Source of the DNA: Chalciporus piperatus
Taxonomy: Eukaryota; Basidiomycota; Agaricomycetes; Boletales; Boletaceae
NCBI GenBank assembly: GCA_038093975.1
Contig: JBBPTG010000235.1
Coordinates: forward strand, 1 to 37,378
Direction of reading: 5' to 3'
Length of the DNA stretch: 37,378 nt
Shown: one piece after another, positions 1 through 8,816 of the stretch
Position numbering within the stretch: position 1 is the stretch's first letter
How the letters are laid out: the number at the start of each line of letters is the position of its first letter
Position numbers and translations under genes: made by a program
The notes under the pieces: generated by a model
What the model was told of the DNA's origin: nothing
Databases searched by the model: none
What the model saw: only the letters and a program-made list of their open reading frames with translations

Positions 1-99
1 GTTCAAAAGGTTGAGGAAGAAATTCCCTCGCTGATCGAGATAGATGATGAGGATGAAACCACCGTTCGTAAAATAGCCTTTGTCACAAAGGGTTTTTAG
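1..99 (+). CDS. gypsy-1 gag C-terminus (partial)
   Basis: An open frame runs from the window edge to a TAG at 97-99 (32 codons visible). It is acidic (EEEIPSLIEIDDEDE) and ends VTKGF-stop. No zinc knuckle is visible, so the nucleocapsid part must lie upstream of the window or be absent. The pol frame begins in the -1 frame exactly at this stop, so this is read as the end of gag (or gag-spacer) of the same Ty3/gypsy element. Its start lies outside the window. Identity as gag is inferred from position only. Confidence 0.55.
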   Translation, partial: VQKVEEEIPSLIEIDDEDETTVRKIAFVTKGF

Positions 100-129
100 A
101 CCGGGAAGCTCTGCCGACGCAAGCTTCCC
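90..129 (+). promoter_or_regulatory. candidate -1 programmed ribosomal frameshift signal, gag/pol of gypsy-1
   Basis: The heptamer GGGTTTT at 90-96 is in the frame G_GGT_TTT required of an X_XXY_YYZ slippery site and lies directly before the gag TAG (97-99). After a 6-nt spacer, GGGAAGCT (103-110) can pair perfectly with AGCTTCCC (122-129), giving an 8-bp stem with an 11-nt loop. A -1 slip converts TTT-TAG into TTT-TTA-GAC and joins gag to the pol frame, which is closed upstream by TAA at 69-71. Heptamer, spacer and stem are all seen in the sequence; the function is inferred. Confidence 0.65.
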
Positions 130-2933
130 CAGTCACGTGTGCACCTGTACTTGTAAAGTCGCGAAAGCGCTCTATGCAAATTCCCATACAGATTATCGTT
201 CCCTCGCACACGATGAAAGCCGTCGAAACCCGCGCCCTCATTGATAGCGGCGCAGACATCTCCTGCATCGATTGGGCCTTCGTACGTAAAAATCGAATCC
301 CAACCACTCGACTCGAAACCCCCATTCGAGTTCGAAACGTCGACCAAACCGCAAACAAAAGCGGAATGATACTCTTCACCACCACCCTCTTCCTCGACAT
401 CGAAGGACTTGCGCAAGAAGTAACCTTCCACGTCATGAACTGCGGAAACGAAAACGTCATCCTAGGTCTCCCATGGCTCGAAAAGGCTAACCCAATCATC
501 GATTGGCGTCGACGAACCCTCTCACTGTCAGAATCTATCGACGAGTCAAAAAGGTTATATGCTATGCACGCTTCAGCCTGTAAAACCAATGACCGACTCT
601 TCACTCGACCTACTCCTCCCCCTCGACACTCCTATGTAACCCCGGAGATCGACAAACAACTCTATGACTACCTAGATTCTGAGACCGAATCCACCTTCCT
701 CAATCGCGCCTATGAAAACCATACCCTAAACCGCATCATTCGTTGCGGCTCACGCTTTGTCCCAAACCACGTTGTTGCTCGCCTCACCAGAGCTACGGAA
801 CTTGCAATCGCGGCCGAGCTGGCCAAACCTAAATCTACCCTTCCGAGAGAATATGCCAAATACGCCTCGGTTTTTGACGAACCTTCGGCCGGCCACCTTC
901 CTCCGTCTCGAATTTACGACCACGAGATTAACCTGAAGGAATCCTTCGTCCCCAAAATCGGGAAACTCTATCCGCTATCCCCAGACGAGAAAAAAGCCAC
1001 AGAAGACTTCCTTGAAGAAAATCTTCGCACCGGAAAGATACGTCCTTCCAATTCCCCCCAAGCATCTCCCTTCTTCTTTGTCAAAAAGAAAGACGGAAAA
1101 CTCCGACCCTGTCAGGACTATCGATATCTGAATGAACACACTACCCGCGACGCCTACCCCCTTCCCCTTATTGGAGATCTCGTTGACAAACTCAAAGACG
1201 CTAAGATCTTCACCAAATTCGACGTACGATGGGGTTACAATAATGTCCGTATCAAAGACGGACACCAATGGAAAGCTGCCTTCCTCACTCACAAAGGCCT
1301 CTTTGAACCGACTGTGATGTTCTTTGGGCTGAACAACTCCCCGGCTACCTTCCAACGCTTCATGAACGACTCTTTTAGAGACATGATAGCTGAAGGATGG
1401 CTCGTCATCTATATGGACGACCTTCTCATCTTCTCCCCCGACGACACCACTCACACTGTTCACACCCAACGAGTTCTCGAGCGCATGCAGGAGCTAGATC
1501 TCCATCTTCGCTTGGAGAAATGCAACTTTGCCGTAAACGAGGTTGAATATCTCGGCATGATCGTCCGCCCAGGAGAGCTTGCCATGGATCCCATCAAACT
1601 CGACGGCATCTCTCAATGGCCCATCCCCTCCACCGTTAAGGAAGTTCGCTCATTCCTTGGCTTCGCCAACTTCTACCGACGTTTTATCCCAAACTACTCT
1701 TTGGTCGCTCGCCCTCTGATCGATCTAACCAAAAAGGACCATCGATGGGATTGGACCAATGCCTGCCAAAATGCCTTCGCTCGCCTGAAACAGATGTTCT
1801 TGGCAAAACCCGTCCTGCGATTCCCTGACCTCTCCAAACCCTTCGCCATCGCGACTGATGCCTCCAAATTTGCCTCTGGAGGAATACTCCTCCAAACCGA
1901 CGCCAACGGCGATTGGCATCCCTGTTCGTATCTCTCCCAGTCCTTCGGTGACGCAGAGCGAAATTACGATATTTACGATCGTGAACTTCTTGCTGTCATT
2001 CGCGCACTAAAGACCTGGCGGCACTACCTCCATGGCTCCCCCTTCCCCGTCCAGGTGTTCACCGATCACAAAAACCTGACCTACTTTCGCCAACCCCAGA
2101 ACCTGAACCGTCGGCAAGCCCGCTGGCTCCTTGACCTTGCCGACTTTGACTTAAAAATGATCCACGTCCCTGGCTCGTCCCTCGCCGGTCCTGATGCCTT
2201 ATCTAGGCGTGCTGATCACTTCCCCACTGACGCCGATGACAATGCGGGTACCACTCTGCTACCACCCTCGCTATTCGTCCGTGTCATTGACTCTGCGATG
2301 AACAATCACATCTCCAATCTTTCCAAGGACGACCCGTTTCTCCTCACGGCGTTGCAGGCCATTGACGGTGACATCCCTGCACCTTTCCGCTCTAGACTGG
2401 CAGATTGGCAGATGACTAACGGCGTCCTGACCTATCAAGGTCGTGTCTACATCCCACCGGATGAAGACCTACGTCGCACCGTAGTCCAACGATGCCATGA
2501 TCATCCCACCGCCGGCCACCCTGGCTATCTCAAGACTCGGCAATTAGTCGCCGCTGAGTTTTGGTGGCCCGGACTTGCCCAATTCGTTCGCAAATACGTA
2601 GAAGGATGCGCAACTTGCCAACAGAATAAGGCAAACACACATCCAACCACCCCTCCTCTGATGCCAATACCCTCAAAGAGTTCTAAACCATTCCAACAAG
2701 TATCCTGTGATCTCATCACCGACCTACCCATTTCCAATGGCTTTGATTCTCTGTTGGTCGTGGTCGACCACGGACTTACAAAGGGGGTAATTCTTTGCCC
2801 TACCAAGAAAACCGTCACGGCCGAAGGGATCGCTTCCCTCTTTTTCCACAAAGTCTACTTAAGATTCGGTCTTTACGACAAAATCATCAGTGACAGAGGG
2901 CCAAATTCGCATCCGAATTCGCTCGTGAACTAG
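96..2933 (+). pseudogene. gypsy-1 pol: protease, RT, RNase H, truncated integrase
   Basis: The -1 frame is open from the gag stop; its first ATG is at 174, giving 919 codons. Numbering from that ATG: retropepsin motif DSGAD at residues 24-28; reverse transcriptase in the central part with YMDD at 413-416; RNase H with TDASKFASGG, YDRELLAVIRAL and TDHKNL; then an integrase HHCC zinc module (HDH..GHPG and CATCQQ). The integrase core keeps its first Asp (CDLITD) and the SDRGP Asp, but the frame is lost just after SDRGP by a length change near 2895, and the ORF stops at 2933. The element cannot make a complete integrase. The family is a Ty3/gypsy polyprotein acting in cytoplasmic particles and the nucleus. 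Confidence 0.9.
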
Positions 2934-3478
2934 GACGAATCCTCGGATATGACCTTTCAGGACCACCGCCTATATGCCCCAGTCTGATGGAGATATGAAC
3001 GCGTCAACCAGGAAGTGCCGCCTTACCTTCGAATCTATTCAGTCTGGATTCCATTTCCCACGAATTTGCACACACACTGACCGGCAAATCCCCGTTCTAC
3101 CTCATGATGGGATGAACCCCGTCCTCTTCGCTGTCACCGTGATCGCCGCTTGTTGAATTACCCGCTCCGTTGACTCTTCGACCGCTCTCTCCAGAGCTGC
3201 CAAGCGCTCGAATCCTCACACGACACTCGCCAGACAAGTGATGGCTGCTGGGACGAACGCTCGACAGAAGTGAAATCAAACCGAACTTCTTCCACGCCAA
3301 AAGGAGACCAAAGTCTGGCTGGAGAGCGAGGACACCTCAATGAACGATCCCTGATGCAATTCCCCAAAGTTCGCCCCATAAACGGTTCTCTCGAAGCTGA
3401 GTCCCTCTCTACCAGTCGCGCATTTCTGAGAATTTCACAATCTTCGTCATCACCACTCGCTTTACCTAATTCTTAGTC
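2890..3478 (+). pseudogene. decayed integrase C-terminal region of gypsy-1
   Basis: Integrase-like segments continue after the pol stop in shifting frames: FASEFARELGRILGYD near 2905-2950, AYMPQSDG near 2970, RVNQEVPPYLRIY near 2997-3040, then EFAHTLTGKSPFYLMMG near 3065-3113 followed by a TGA, and ALSRAAKRS..LARQVMAAG near 3185-3255. At least three frame changes and two stops separate them, and the catalytic Glu region (normally TERVNQE) reads DMNA in one frame. No chromodomain can be read. This is residue of the same integrase, not a separate gene. Confidence 0.75.
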
Positions 3479-3627
3479 ACACATCGCGGTTGATCCTTTC
3501 TCACAGGTTAGAACCTTACCGCAATCTGATTGGTCCTCACTCGTGGTTGAACCCTCAAGCCCCCGTCCCACTTTGCTGTTATCGCTAGGTATCTTAACGT
3601 GGACAGTCCCACGTTAGGCTCCAGTCA
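3479..3627 (+). repeat. LTR remnant (gypsy-3-like U5 region)
   Basis: The stretch ending CTTAACGTGGACAGTCCCACGTTAGGCT matches in order, with changes, the part of the gypsy-3 LTR near 31232-31262 (CTTGACGTGGACATCCCATCGTTAGGCT). It is cut abruptly by the CAGT minisatellite at 3628, so the LTR end is missing. No intact LTR start is visible. It most likely belonged to gypsy-1 downstream of pol. Confidence 0.5.
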
Positions 3628-4013
3628 CCCAGTCAGTTCAGTCAGTGCTCCAGTGCTCCAGTCATCCAGTCAGTTCAGTGTGGCAGTGCTCCAGTGATCT
3701 AGAGTAATGTCAGTAGGTAGCTCAGTACCCAGTACTTCAGTACTCCAGTAGCCCAGTAGTGCAGTAACCAAGCAATCCAGTGGTCCAGTAATTCAGTTGG
3801 CAAGTGAGTTCAGTCACCCAGTAGCCAAGTCATCCAGTCATCTAGTAGCTCAGTCACCCAATAGCCAAGTATCCCAGTCATCCAGTCACTCAGTAGCTCA
3901 GTTACCCAGTTATCCAGTTATCCAGTCACTCAGTAGCTCAGTTACCCAGTTAAGTCACTCAGTAGCTCAGTTACCCAGTTACCCAGTTATCTAGTCACTC
4001 AGTCACTCAGGTG
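3628..4013 (+). repeat. CAGT minisatellite (about 10-bp units), E3 part 1
   Basis: Degenerate direct repeats of the form CAGT-CAC-CCAGT or CAGT-AGC-TCAGT, roughly 10 bp per unit, fill this block. A longer unit containing CACTCAGTAGCTCAGTTACC is repeated three times near 3890-3990. The same repeat family builds both arms of the foldback-like element at 26383-29453. Open frames through it (such as SHPVAKSSSHLVAQS) only reflect the repeat and are not treated as genes. Confidence 0.9.
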
Positions 4014-4500
4014 TGTACTAGCTGTCAGGATCTAACTGTGACAAGCAATCATTCAAGAAGTGACTTCTAGCTAAGGTTGGAGGGAGGACTGAAGTGCAGC
4101 ATGGGTGAGCTGGATGCTTACCTGGATGAAAGGAGAGGACAGTGGGTGAGCTGGATGGATGAATGAGGTCAGTGATGAGGCCAGAGAGAGCAAAGAAACG
4201 TACCATAATGAACCGGTGTGCGCGGGTGTCCTCTGGTGTGCGGAAACGAGTGGTTGAGCTCGTTGTTGTGAGACGATGGGGCTGTGGGACCGATGATGAG
4301 CGTTGACGAGCGGAATTGAGTTGTTGAAGTGATGGATGTGCGAGGAAGGGGCTGTGGGACCATTGGTGAGCGGAAACGGGCAGTTGCGCTCGTTGTGCTG
4401 GGGGGATGATGCTGCGGGGCCGTTGACGAGCGGTTCCGCTCATGGATGTGTGGGGATGATGGTGCTGCATGGATGGGCCACGGGATCATTGGGAGGTGAG
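4014..4500. repeat. degenerate tandem repeats, E3 part 2
   Basis: Read on the minus strand, units of roughly 60-70 bp recur with the elements GAGCGNAAC..TCGTTTCCGCTCACC and GGTCCCACAGCCCC (near 4220-4470). They are low in stops in several frames, but no frame looks like a protein. This block leads into the left arm of the palindrome centred near 4679. Confidence 0.6.
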
Positions 4501-4962
4501 CGGATGGGGTTGCCAGTGGATGATTGGCACTCACCTTTCAGTGCCGGTGTGGGCTGTTGAGCCGTTGAGCCCACACCGGCTGTGTTATGGATGAGCGGAA
4601 TGTACCAGTGAAAGAGAACTTGAAGCGACGAGAGTTGCGAACGTGGCACAAGTTTGAACGTCATGTGACTTTCAACATGCGCCACCACGTGACTTTCAAA
4701 CTTGTGCCATGTTCGTAACTCGCCACTCTTCCTCAACCACTCTCGTCCTCGACAAGCAAGCCGGCGTGGGCTCAACAGCCCCGCCGGTGACCCAAGGTGA
4801 GTACAACTCAACTCCCAATTCCTTCCCCCGCACCTCCTTCCTTGTACAACACCGAGTGCAACCGCTCGTTTCAACGTTCCGCCCACCAACGCTCCCGTGG
4901 TCATTTCCTCGCACACCAACGAGGTCGAAAGGTGAGTGCCCATCATCCACTGGCAACCCCAT
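4500..4962. repeat. large imperfect palindrome with GC-rich hairpins (E3 part 3)
   Basis: The left arm (from 4500) and right arm (to 4962) are inverted copies about a centre near 4679. Matching pieces include TTGCCAGTGGATGAT..GGCACTCACCTTTC (4510-4540) with its complement at 4928-4957, and GCACAAGTTTGAA (from 4648) with its complement ending near 4710. Each arm carries the CCGGC hairpin module (4543-4580 inverted, 4760-4787 direct) followed by GGTGAGT on the sense of that arm. The right arm is cut at 4963 by an LTR. Confidence 0.75.
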
Positions 4963-5490
4963 TGTTACGAACGCTCAGTTCCTTATCCTAGTCTTTCCTA
5001 CACTTACTACATTTCTCTTTCACTTTTGGACTTAGTCGCTTTCTCTCCCTTTTCTGTTATCTTATCTTATCAAGATCACATCACGTGACCTGCTGACATC
5101 AGCTAGGTCTAGCCTTTCGCTTATGTAACATGGCTGTGCGTGGCTGTGCATCTTCCCCATTGTCCATGACTCATACCGAGTCACCATGACTCAGACTCTT
5201 AAATGACTCAGCATGACTCACCGTGACTCATACTGACTCATCTCGCTTCCTAGTCATATACGCTATTGGCTGTTACTCGCCATGACTCATATCTAGTCAT
5301 ACCTAGTCATATAGTTAAGGTTTAGCCACAACATGTACAAACACTGTCAATAGTATATAAACCCGGGTTGACAAGCACTGGCTCCCCAGTCTTGTTCTCC
5401 TGGAGTTTCCTCTTCTTGAACTTCATGGGCCAAGCGCTCCTGCTTGCCTAGTCTGATCCTCAGCTCTAGTTACTGAGTTGATGTGGTTTC
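4963..5490 (+). mobile_element. LTR fragment with promoter, gypsy-3-related
   Basis: Starts TGTTACGAACGCTCAG, like the TGTTACGATC starts of the other LTRs in the window. Seven exact TGACTCA sites lie at 5167, 5187, 5204, 5214, 5224, 5234 and 5283, followed by TATATAAA at about 5354, a good U3/TATA arrangement. The 3' end is uncertain: TTTCGCTAGGGCA near 5486-5498 could end the LTR, but the sequence there also reads as the end of an antisense gag ORF. No target duplication was found, so it is a truncated or recombined LTR rather than a clean solo LTR. Confidence 0.6.
5167..5289 (+). promoter_or_regulatory. cluster of seven TGACTCA (Gcn4/AP-1-type) sites in LTR U3
   Basis: Seven exact TGACTCA heptamers occur within 123 bp, all upstream of the TATA box at about 5354, with near-matches (CGAGTCA, TAGTCAT) between them. 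TGACTCA is the classical recognition site of Gcn4/AP-1 bZIP factors. The related LTR at 30862-31330 keeps two exact copies (31011 and 31033) plus TGACTTG variants. A role in stress- or starvation-responsive transcription is inferred. Confidence 0.5.
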
Positions 5491-5491
5491 G

Positions 5492-5905
5492 CTAGGGCAT
5501 GTTGTCTGATGATAGCGCTAGCTCTTGATTGAGTTGAGTCGTTTCAACGGTGTTGTTTTCATCTAACCATGCGCGGACTCTCGTCCACCATTCTTCGAAC
5601 TTCTTTCCTCTAGATCTGTCATAGTCTCCTGGATCTTTAACGATCTTGGATAGCTTAGGTCCACTAGGTCCGACCGTTGGAGGGAAAGTAGGTGGTGGTG
5701 CAGCAGTTTGAATGGCCTGTACTTGAGCCTCAAGCTGCAAGATGTTGTTGTTTAAGTTTTGGTTTACGTTTCGAGCATTGGTAAGTTGATCTGTCATTAC
5801 CTCTAACGCGAGTCTCAACTGCGTTCCAAGGTCTCGTATGGAAGCGTCACGATGTCCGAGAATGCCTGTTAAGGCAGCTGCTAAGTCTGGGGCAAGAACC
5901 GACAT
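5492..5905 (-). CDS. gag N-terminal fragment (gypsy, minus strand)
   Basis: 137 codons beginning MSVLAPDLAAALTGILGHRD. A predicted coiled coil (QLTNARNVNQNLNNNILQLE) is followed by a Pro-rich linker and the motif DPGDYDRSRGKKFEEWWTRV. That motif parallels DPGKWDGDRTKFRLWWAQV in the gypsy-2 gag, so it is the start of a capsid domain. The ORF ends at the junction with the LTR at about 5490, so the rest of capsid and any zinc knuckle are missing. It lies downstream, in minus orientation, of the LTR at 6620-7090 and probably belongs to a gypsy element truncated there. Confidence 0.65.
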   Translation of the reverse strand: MSVLAPDLAAALTGILGHRDASIRDLGTQLRLALEVMTDQLTNARNVNQNLNNNILQLEAQVQAIQTAAPPPTFPPTVGPSGPKLSKIVKDPGDYDRSRGKKFEEWWTRVRAWLDENNTVETTQLNQELALSSDNMP

Positions 5906-5946
5906 TCTTGATGCCCTAGAATGGAGAGGGTAAAACTAGATTTTAT

Positions 5947-6600
5947 TCAGATTTCCTGAGATCCTTCAAGGGTTTCTCCTGATAACGAAGCAGGGGTGTT
6001 TCTCTGATAATGCGGCGGTAGAATGCTTCTTCTGATGGAATGAGGTGCGGGGTAGTAAAGTGTTACTCCTGGCGTGTTTGTTTCTCTTAGTCCTCCTTCT
6101 TCTTCACTATCTGATTCTACTAATCCTGGTACCGATTCTCTATCCTCTTCTTCAAGCTCTGCTTGTGATATAACTGGGGAAAGGGGAGGAGTAGGCGGAG
6201 TTACAACACGATTTCTGTGTGTTACAAGGATGTAGGCAAAATCAAAGGTAACGCGAAGGTCGTCTGAGAGTATTACGTGGCCGAAGATGAGGTATGAAAG
6301 AAATAGGAAGACCTGTAAGCTTCACTGGACGAATCTTCCTAAGGGGTACGAGAAGCTTATGACAGCGAGTGCGGCGAGTAGGACACGGGGTTGGTACTCT
6401 CTCCTTAATACGAATATCGGCGTCCGCTGGGATACCTCTAGATATCCTGTCGCTTCGTCGGCGTTGACGTACCCGATCGTCAATGTTCTCTCGAATCGCC
6501 TTCTCACCTGCCGGGGATATCAGCGTGTGATAGAGAGCGCAGCGGAAACTTTCCGTATGGCCAGAGACTCCAATGGGGAACTTGTGTTGAAGAGCAGAAA
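5947..6600 (-). pseudogene. possible pre-gag ORF with two hydrophobic segments
   Basis: Between an LTR and the gag ATG, one minus frame reads RRRFERTLTIGYVNADEA, then a hydrophobic stretch VLLAALAVISFSYPLG, an in-frame TGA, a second hydrophobic stretch SLQVFLFLSYLIFGHVIL, and an acidic Ser/Glu/Pro-rich tail (AELEEEDRESVPGLVESDSE) ending GSQEI-stop at 5947. A second frame (6242-6685) is also open but less protein-like. I do not recognise it. It could be an extra retroelement ORF upstream of gag or a captured membrane-protein fragment. A splice reading near 6520 (CAG-GTGAGA) is possible. No ATG was found for the favoured frame. Confidence 0.35.
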
Positions 6601-6619
6601 GATCCTCGTCGATGCCTGT

Positions 6620-7090
6620 TGTTACGCTTGTACCGGGTAGGTCAAAGCGTAGACACAAAAGCCTAGTCAAAGACAAGGGTTTCAAAGGTAGCCTAACGAT
6701 GGGATGTCCATGTTAAGGCCTAGCGTCCGTTCAAGAGTGGGACGGTGACTCTCAGAGGGTTCACAGGAAGCGAGGAATGACCAGGTTAGATTGTGTAGGT
6801 CTAACTTAGGGTTACAGGAGGAAACTCGAGGGTTTATATAAGTGAAGAAACGAGTTAAGGGCAGGCATAGAACAAGTCAGAATATGTAAGAACGAGTCAT
6901 GACGAATAAGAATGAGTCATGCTCGGTAAGCATACGAGTCAGCGATGACGAAGCGTGGAAGGTGAAAGAACATTAAAGAATGTTCGCTGACTAAAGCAAG
7001 GTAAGAAATGGGAGGCCTAGGCAGGACTCGAACCAGCGACTAGGACTTAGTACAAGGCAATGGGGAAGGAAAGAATGAGTGATCGTAACA
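6620..7090 (-). mobile_element. gypsy-3 LTR (minus orientation)
   Basis: Read on the minus strand it begins TGTTACGATCACTCATTC at 7090 and ends GGTACAAGCGTAACA at 6620 (471 bp). The purine tract TACGGGGGTAA lies immediately upstream, so this is a 3' LTR of the element that ends with ORF3 at 7136-7670. It matches the 30862-31330 LTR closely. It contains TATATAAA and, at 7024-7034 on the minus strand, GGTTCGAGTCC, a perfect Pol III B-box-like sequence. No target duplication is visible at the 6619 side. Confidence 0.85.
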
Positions 7091-7135
7091 TTACCCCCGT
7101 ATTAGAATCAAGTCATCGACGAAGATAAAAGCTAG

Positions 7136-7670
7136 TCAAATGCTTAACCCATAGTGACCTGGAGAACCGGTCATGTTCGCATATCCGACATCGTCGGTTG
7201 GATCATCTCTGTCATAGAGAGTGGCGTCGTCGTCGTCGCGTGAATAAGTCTCACCCGAGATACGGGTATAGAGTGGAGGGGGGCGTCGAGCAGCTCGATT
7301 GGTATTGGTTGATCGGCGGGAACGGGAAGAGGGTGCAACAGGTGGTGTGGTTGTATGTCTCTGTCCACGCCTAAGTGGGCAACGACCTTGAATGTGACTG
7401 GGTGCCCAGCAGAAGCACGTGGGACACTAGTATACGGGACAGTGGACACGTATATGGCCCAGTCGGTGACATATGAAGCAGGCATCGTGGTACTGGGGAT
7501 GTGAGGTGGATAGAGGTATGGTGCCAGTCCGTTGTCATTGCGAGGTAATGTGGTTACGTTCTGCACGAAAGAACACTGCTTCCTGTTCATCATTCAAAGG
7601 GGAGCTAGACGCGGAAGGTGTCGACGAGGGGAGAGATGAGGTAGAAACTCCGATGACAGGGGTTGGAGAT
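7136..7670 (-). pseudogene. gypsy-3 ORF3 C-terminal part, zinc-knuckle protein
   Basis: The minus strand reads SPTPVIGVSTSSLPSS.. then a double CCHC region and ends in GSPGHYGLSI-stop at 7136. It is colinear with residues of the intact ORF3 at 29650-30816. A CGA codon of that copy is TGA here (at about 7547), so this one is broken. The upstream part is missing because gypsy-2 begins at 7671 inside it. PPT and LTR follow directly downstream. Confidence 0.8.
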
Positions 7671-8123
7671 TGTTATAGTATTTAAAAACTTTTCAAACTT
7701 TTGCCTACAATGGTATTCGAACACTGGACTTTGTCTACAACTTAGGGGTCAAGCCGGATTCATCTTTATCCGCTCCGGTAGTCCCTGTAGCATTACATAA
7801 TCTATTACATAATCAGGTCACGTGACAAAGGTCCAGACTTAGATGAGTCAGCAATGATGTCATGGCCTAGACCCTAATCCGTGCCTGGTACCTTTTCTTA
7901 TCATCGTTCCATTTACCTTATCTATCTTTTCCTTTGTGATTTCCTTATTCGGCTGTTGGTCTGTGCGCACTTATCAATAGTATATAAGTAGCCCTGTACT
8001 TATCACAGACCCCAGTCTAATCCATTTGTGACTTCACTGTCATTAAGCTTTAGTACTCAGCATATCCTTCGCATAGGCTTAGTGTTGCCTAAAGTCCCCG
8101 CTGTGTTGTGAGAGATCATAACA
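7671..8123 (+). repeat. gypsy-2 5' LTR with TATA box
   Basis: U3 runs from TGTTATAGTATTTAAAAAC. TATATAAG lies at 7981, and the predicted transcript start AGTCTAATCCA at 8014 is 33 bp further on. The end is GATCATAACA at 8123. The antisense strand carries GTTCGAATACC near 7710, a weak B-box resemblance only. Confidence 0.92.
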
Positions 8124-8125
8124 CT

Positions 8126-8136
8126 TGGATTAGACT
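8126..8136 (+). promoter_or_regulatory. self-primer binding site of gypsy-2
   Basis: TGGATTAGACT begins two bases after the LTR end and is the exact complement of AGTCTAATCCA at 8014-8024, the predicted first 11 nt of the transcript (33 bp from the TATA box). An 11-nt match between mRNA 5' end and PBS is the hallmark of the self-priming Tf1/sushi lineage, which agrees with the chromodomain integrase. The match is repeated in the 3' LTR at 14152-14162. Confidence 0.8.
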
Positions 8137-8816
8137 TGAAAACACCGCCCGGACTCTAGGGCTAAAGAGTTGGTTGATTGACCGTTGGTGTACGTGACAC
8201 ACTAAGAGAAAGCAACTCTACCCACTGCTGCATATACGGTTGTCCGCCGTCTAAATACGGATAAAGTTGCTGTTCCCCATAGTGCACTAGGGGCTCTTTC
8301 GTGGTTCGAGACGTCTTGGGGTCTGCGCAAGCACTAGCCCTCTGACTGTAGACACCACGCAGGTTCTAAACGTCACAATTCGCCATCTGGCTATTCTATT
8401 CTTTTGGGCCAGCCTTTAGTGCCCCGTCTCTGTTACCCTCGTACTATAGTATTTTGTTCGAAGACCGGATTGGGATCATGCCCAATTGCGAAGGACGACA
8501 AGGGAAAAGCGCGTCGCCGCCCCCTTGGCTGAGTCATACGTAGCAACGTAAGCCGGCAGCACCGCCGAGGTACAAAATTAGAAAACACTAAAAAATAGTA
8601 TCTTGTATTACGATAGTTTTCGCTGCTGCTCGAAGATAGAAGTTCGAGAGTAGTATATGTGTAAAATCCAAACAGATCTTGGGAAACGTCCTCAGAAGGT
8701 CTGCAAAGATTCCGATAAGCGTCGAAGATATTATCTCCGCTCCAAAAAATACTTCCTTCGTCCTCGTGTCTGTCAACCCCAGAGAATCCTTGGAAGATAG
8801 GGTTCAGTAAGGTTAT
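8137..8816 (+). other. gypsy-2 untranslated leader
   Basis: About 680 bp between PBS and gag ATG with no convincing ORF. It presumably holds the packaging signal. A long leader is common in gypsy elements; no specific motif was recognised. Confidence 0.6.

Noticed and set aside
4018..4946. Long overlapping ORFs in both strands of the E3 block
   Set aside because: They follow tandem repeats and the palindrome, all frames are low in stops, and none shows a domain or codon pattern.
7171..7593. 140-aa minus-strand ORF (MMNRKQCSFVQ..)
   Set aside because: It is an off-frame shadow of the zinc-knuckle ORF3; the same shadow occurs at 30362-30781 over the intact ORF3.
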